From JBKHBQ01 sp046542305 (GTDB lineage: Bacteria > Bacteroidota > Bacteroidia > Bacteroidales > 4484-276), in the NCBI GenBank assembly GCA_046542305.1, contig JBKHBQ010000172.1:1-8489 (forward strand): a DNA stretch of 8,489 nucleotides. The letters are read 5' to 3'. Positions within the stretch are counted from its first letter, which is position 1, and each line of letters starts with the position of its first letter. The translations under genes and the position numbers were made by a program. The notes under the pieces are model-generated. The model saw nothing but the letters and a program-made list of their open reading frames with translations. It was not told where the DNA came from and ran no database searches. This document shows positions 6,461 to 8,489 of the stretch, in pieces.

Positions 6461-6468
6461 AAAAGAAT

Positions 6469-6476
6469 TATTTTTG
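6469..6476 (+). promoter_or_regulatory. Candidate internal -7 element (TATTTTTG) before the glycosyltransferase gene
   Basis: TATTTTTG fits TAnnTTTG and lies 25 bases before the ATG at 6502, in the 41-base gap after the flippase-like gene. It may give the glycosyltransferase and deacetylase a second promoter. No -33 TTG at the right spacing is seen, since that region is coding sequence. Confidence 0.4.
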
Positions 6477-6501
6477 GCCCGGATACCAAACCCGGTTCTG
6501 C

Positions 6502-8112
6502 ATGATTAACACAATGAAAAATAAACCCGTTTATCTGTATCTGTCCGGGATCGTTCTGCTGATCCCTGCGCTGCTGATCAACCTCGGGCATCTCAATATT
6601 TTTATGGCTGTTGATGAAGCTACGCGCGCACTGGTGGCGCTCGAAATGATGATCACCGACAATTTCATCACCCCCACCATCAATGGCGAGTATTATTACA
6701 ACAAGCCCCCGTTGTACAACTGGATTTTGGTGGGGCTGTTTTCGCTCTTCGGCTTCGATGAATTTGTGATGCGGCTGCCCACGGCGGTTTCGCTGCTTGG
6801 CTTCGGGTTTACGGTGTTTTACTTTGTGAAGCAGGAATTGGGAATCCGGGCGGCAGCCATTACGGCCTTTGCCTTTGTCACTTCCGGAAGGATTTTGTTT
6901 TGGGAATCACTGCTCGGATACATCGATACCACCTTTTCGTGGGTGGTTTATTCGGGGTTGATGTTCATCCATCATTTTTTTAAACAGAAGAAATTTCTTC
7001 ACCTGTTCGTGGTATCGTATTTTTTTATGGCCATCGGTTTTATGATGAAAGGACTTCCCGCCATTGTGTTTCAGGGCATCACCCTGCTGGTGGTTTTTCT
7101 TTCGGAACGTGAATTCAGAAAACTTTTTTCCTGGCAGCATGTGGCAGGTGCAATGGCCTTTATCATTCCCGTTGGAATTTATTACCTGATCTACAATCAA
7201 TATAATTCACTTGAAAATGTATATACCACACTTTGGAATGAATCGACCAACCGCACGGTGGTGAACCAGGGCTGGGTGCTGACTTTTCAGCATTTGTACC
7301 TCTTCCCGGTGCAGATGCTTTATCATTTCCTGCCGTGGACCCTGCTGATCGCGTTTACTTTCCGCAAAGGATTCTGGCAGAAAGTATGGCAAAACAAGTT
7401 CATCAAATTCAACCTGCTGGTGGTGCTGTTCAATATCATTCCCTACTGGACCTCGCCGGATGTATATCCAAAATACATCATGATGCTGATGCCGATGGTG
7501 TTCACGGTGTTTGTTTATTTCTTTCTTAAAAATAAGGCGCAGAGAGGGAAAGCTTCGCATATACTCGAAATGATTTTATTGGGTGCTGCCGCAGTGCTTA
7601 CCGTCGCATACCTTGCGCTGCCATTTGTTCCGGATTTTCAGGATGTTCCCGGAAGGATTATCATCAGTATTTTGTTGTTTCTCCTTTCCGGATTTTTCAC
7701 CTTTCTTTATTTCAAAATAAAATCCTCACGGCTGGTCATCTTCGCCATTTTGCTGATCATCGGGCGGCTTGCCTTCGACTGGTATGTATGGCCGCAGCGT
7801 GCGGCGCAATACACGGAGTTTGAGCAATCGGCACGGAAAGTGGCGGAAATCACCGGACAGGAGCCGGTTTCCTATTATGATGCCCCGATGCTGCAGTATG
7901 GCGCCTCATATTACATGTCGCTGGAGAAATGGCAGGTGATCCGGCAGGAAACGGGCAGGCCGCAGCCCGGCAGGTTTTATATTGTGGATGATGCGAGCCT
8001 GAAAAAACTTCAACGGCAATCCGGCGAAGTGAAGGTGTTTTACAGCTATCGCAATGTGGAGGACGGGCGACGGCTAAGCCTTGTTAAAGTAAATCCGCAT
8101 GCAGATGAGTAA
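6502..8112 (+). CDS. GT39-family (ArnT/PMT-like) membrane glycosyltransferase
   Basis: This 536-residue protein has a large polytopic membrane part (about residues 9-430) and a C-terminal, mostly soluble domain (about 431-536). VDEATRALVALEMM (37-50) matches the catalytic 'DE-x-RYA-x-x-x-xM' element of ArnT-like enzymes, with D38 the likely catalytic acid. NGEYYYNKPPLYNWI (61-75) is the hallmark y-x-KPPL-x-W motif, and FVMRLPTAV (88-96) is the conserved R-x-P segment that follows it. ESLLGYIDTTF (135-145), MMKGLPA (181-187), HFLPWT (275-280) and SPDVYPKYIMMLMP (318-331) fit later family motifs. Such enzymes take a sugar from undecaprenyl phosphate on the outer face of the inner membrane and transfer it to lipid A, another lipid or a protein; donor and acceptor are unknown here. 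Met5 (6514) is an alternative start. The last 8 bases overlap the deacetylase gene, so the two are probably translationally coupled. Confidence 0.9.
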   Translation: MINTMKNKPVYLYLSGIVLLIPALLINLGHLNIFMAVDEATRALVALEMMITDNFITPTINGEYYYNKPPLYNWILVGLFSLFGFDEFVMRLPTAVSLLGFGFTVFYFVKQELGIRAAAITAFAFVTSGRILFWESLLGYIDTTFSWVVYSGLMFIHHFFKQKKFLHLFVVSYFFMAIGFMMKGLPAIVFQGITLLVVFLSEREFRKLFSWQHVAGAMAFIIPVGIYYLIYNQYNSLENVYTTLWNESTNRTVVNQGWVLTFQHLYLFPVQMLYHFLPWTLLIAFTFRKGFWQKVWQNKFIKFNLLVVLFNIIPYWTSPDVYPKYIMMLMPMVFTVFVYFFLKNKAQRGKASHILEMILLGAAAVLTVAYLALPFVPDFQDVPGRIIISILLFLLSGFFTFLYFKIKSSRLVIFAILLIIGRLAFDWYVWPQRAAQYTEFEQSARKVAEITGQEPVSYYDAPMLQYGASYYMSLEKWQVIRQETGRPQPGRFYIVDDASLKKLQRQSGEVKVFYSYRNVEDGRRLSLVKVNPHADE

Positions 8113-8489
8113 ATGGCTGATCGTACACGCCGACGGATTCGGGCTGGATGACATTTCCACCCGCACCATTCTTGCGCTGGCAAAAAATGATCTGATCAGC
8201 AGCACCAGCATTGCAGCCAATTCGGTAAGCAGCGATCAACTGGAAACCCTGGCCGGTATAATGCCCTCAGGTACGGGGATTCATCTGAACCTGGTTGCAG
8301 GCAAAGCTCTTAGCAAGCCTTCCCATCTTCGGGGGCTGGTTGATGAAAGCGGACGTTTTCTGGGTTCGCGCGACATGATCAAAAATTTCTTTGGCGGAAG
8401 ATTAAAGCCTGTCACCATTTGGGAAGAAGTTTCGGCACAGATCAACAGGCTTGCCAGGGCGGGTATTAACATTTCTCACGCCGACAGCC
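8105..8489 (+). CDS. YdjC/ChbG/NaxD-family carbohydrate deacetylase, N-terminal part (continues beyond window)
   Basis: The visible 128 residues open with SKWLIVHADGFGLDD (2-16), the strand-loop that in YdjC/ChbG proteins reads xADDFGxS. GTGIHLNLVAGK (56-67) carries the family's metal-binding His (H60), and ISHADS (123-128) is the start of the HxDSHxH segment holding the next (H125). These spacings agree with H61 and H125 of ChbG. The family removes acetyl groups from N-acetylated sugars: ChbG acts on chitooligosaccharides and NaxD on undecaprenyl-phosphate-GalNAc. The striking oddity is Gly11, where the second Asp of the DD motif, a metal ligand or catalytic residue, is expected; activity is therefore uncertain. 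The frame remains open through 8488. The ATG at 8105 puts the motif at the usual distance from the N-terminus; ATG 8099 is in the same frame and also possible. It overlaps the glycosyltransferase by 8 bases. Confidence 0.88.
   Translation, partial: MSKWLIVHADGFGLDDISTRTILALAKNDLISSTSIAANSVSSDQLETLAGIMPSGTGIHLNLVAGKALSKPSHLRGLVDESGRFLGSRDMIKNFFGGRLKPVTIWEEVSAQINRLARAGINISHADS

Overview
This window looks like ordinary chromosomal DNA from a member of the Bacteroidota, possibly Bacteroidales-like; the lineage is an inference. Moderate GC, no Shine-Dalgarno-like sequence before most starts, and copies of the Bacteroidota -7 promoter element (TAnnTTTG) 20-38 bases upstream of six gene starts all fit. 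I see no tRNA, rRNA, CRISPR array, insertion sequence or phage gene.

Layout. (1) Positions 1-1542, minus strand: a periplasmic metallo-beta-lactamase-fold protein carrying the exact class-II cyclic-nucleotide phosphodiesterase signature, followed by the first 159 residues of an NMT1/THI5-like substrate-binding protein that runs off the left edge. (2) Positions 1543-1886: a 344-base divergent intergenic region with a candidate promoter for each side and several short inverted repeats. (3) Positions 1887-4391, plus strand: a large (834 aa) membrane-bound, ion-pumping pyrophosphatase of a divergent type, closed by a strong hairpin terminator. (4) Positions 4511-5005, minus strand: a hotdog-fold PaaI-like thioesterase, convergent with the pyrophosphatase and divergent from the next block. 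(5) Positions 5112-8489, plus strand: a tightly packed set of four genes: a DUF456 membrane protein, a flippase-like (UPF0104 / LPG-synthase TM) membrane protein, a GT39/ArnT-like lipid-linked-sugar glycosyltransferase, and the start of a YdjC/ChbG/NaxD-type carbohydrate deacetylase that runs off the right edge.

How they may work together. The last block is the most suggestive. An ArnT-like transferase, a YdjC-family deacetylase and a flippase-like protein are the kinds of parts used in Francisella-type lipid A decoration, where an undecaprenyl-phosphate-linked N-acetylamino sugar is deacetylated by NaxD and transferred by FlmK. I therefore infer an envelope-glycan decoration operon. The deacetylase, however, has Asp-Gly where the family has its Asp-Asp motif. 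The pyrophosphatase couples cytoplasmic PPi hydrolysis to ion export and appears to be a stand-alone gene. The phosphodiesterase also departs from its family at one conserved C-terminal motif (TGIK, where I recall THIK).
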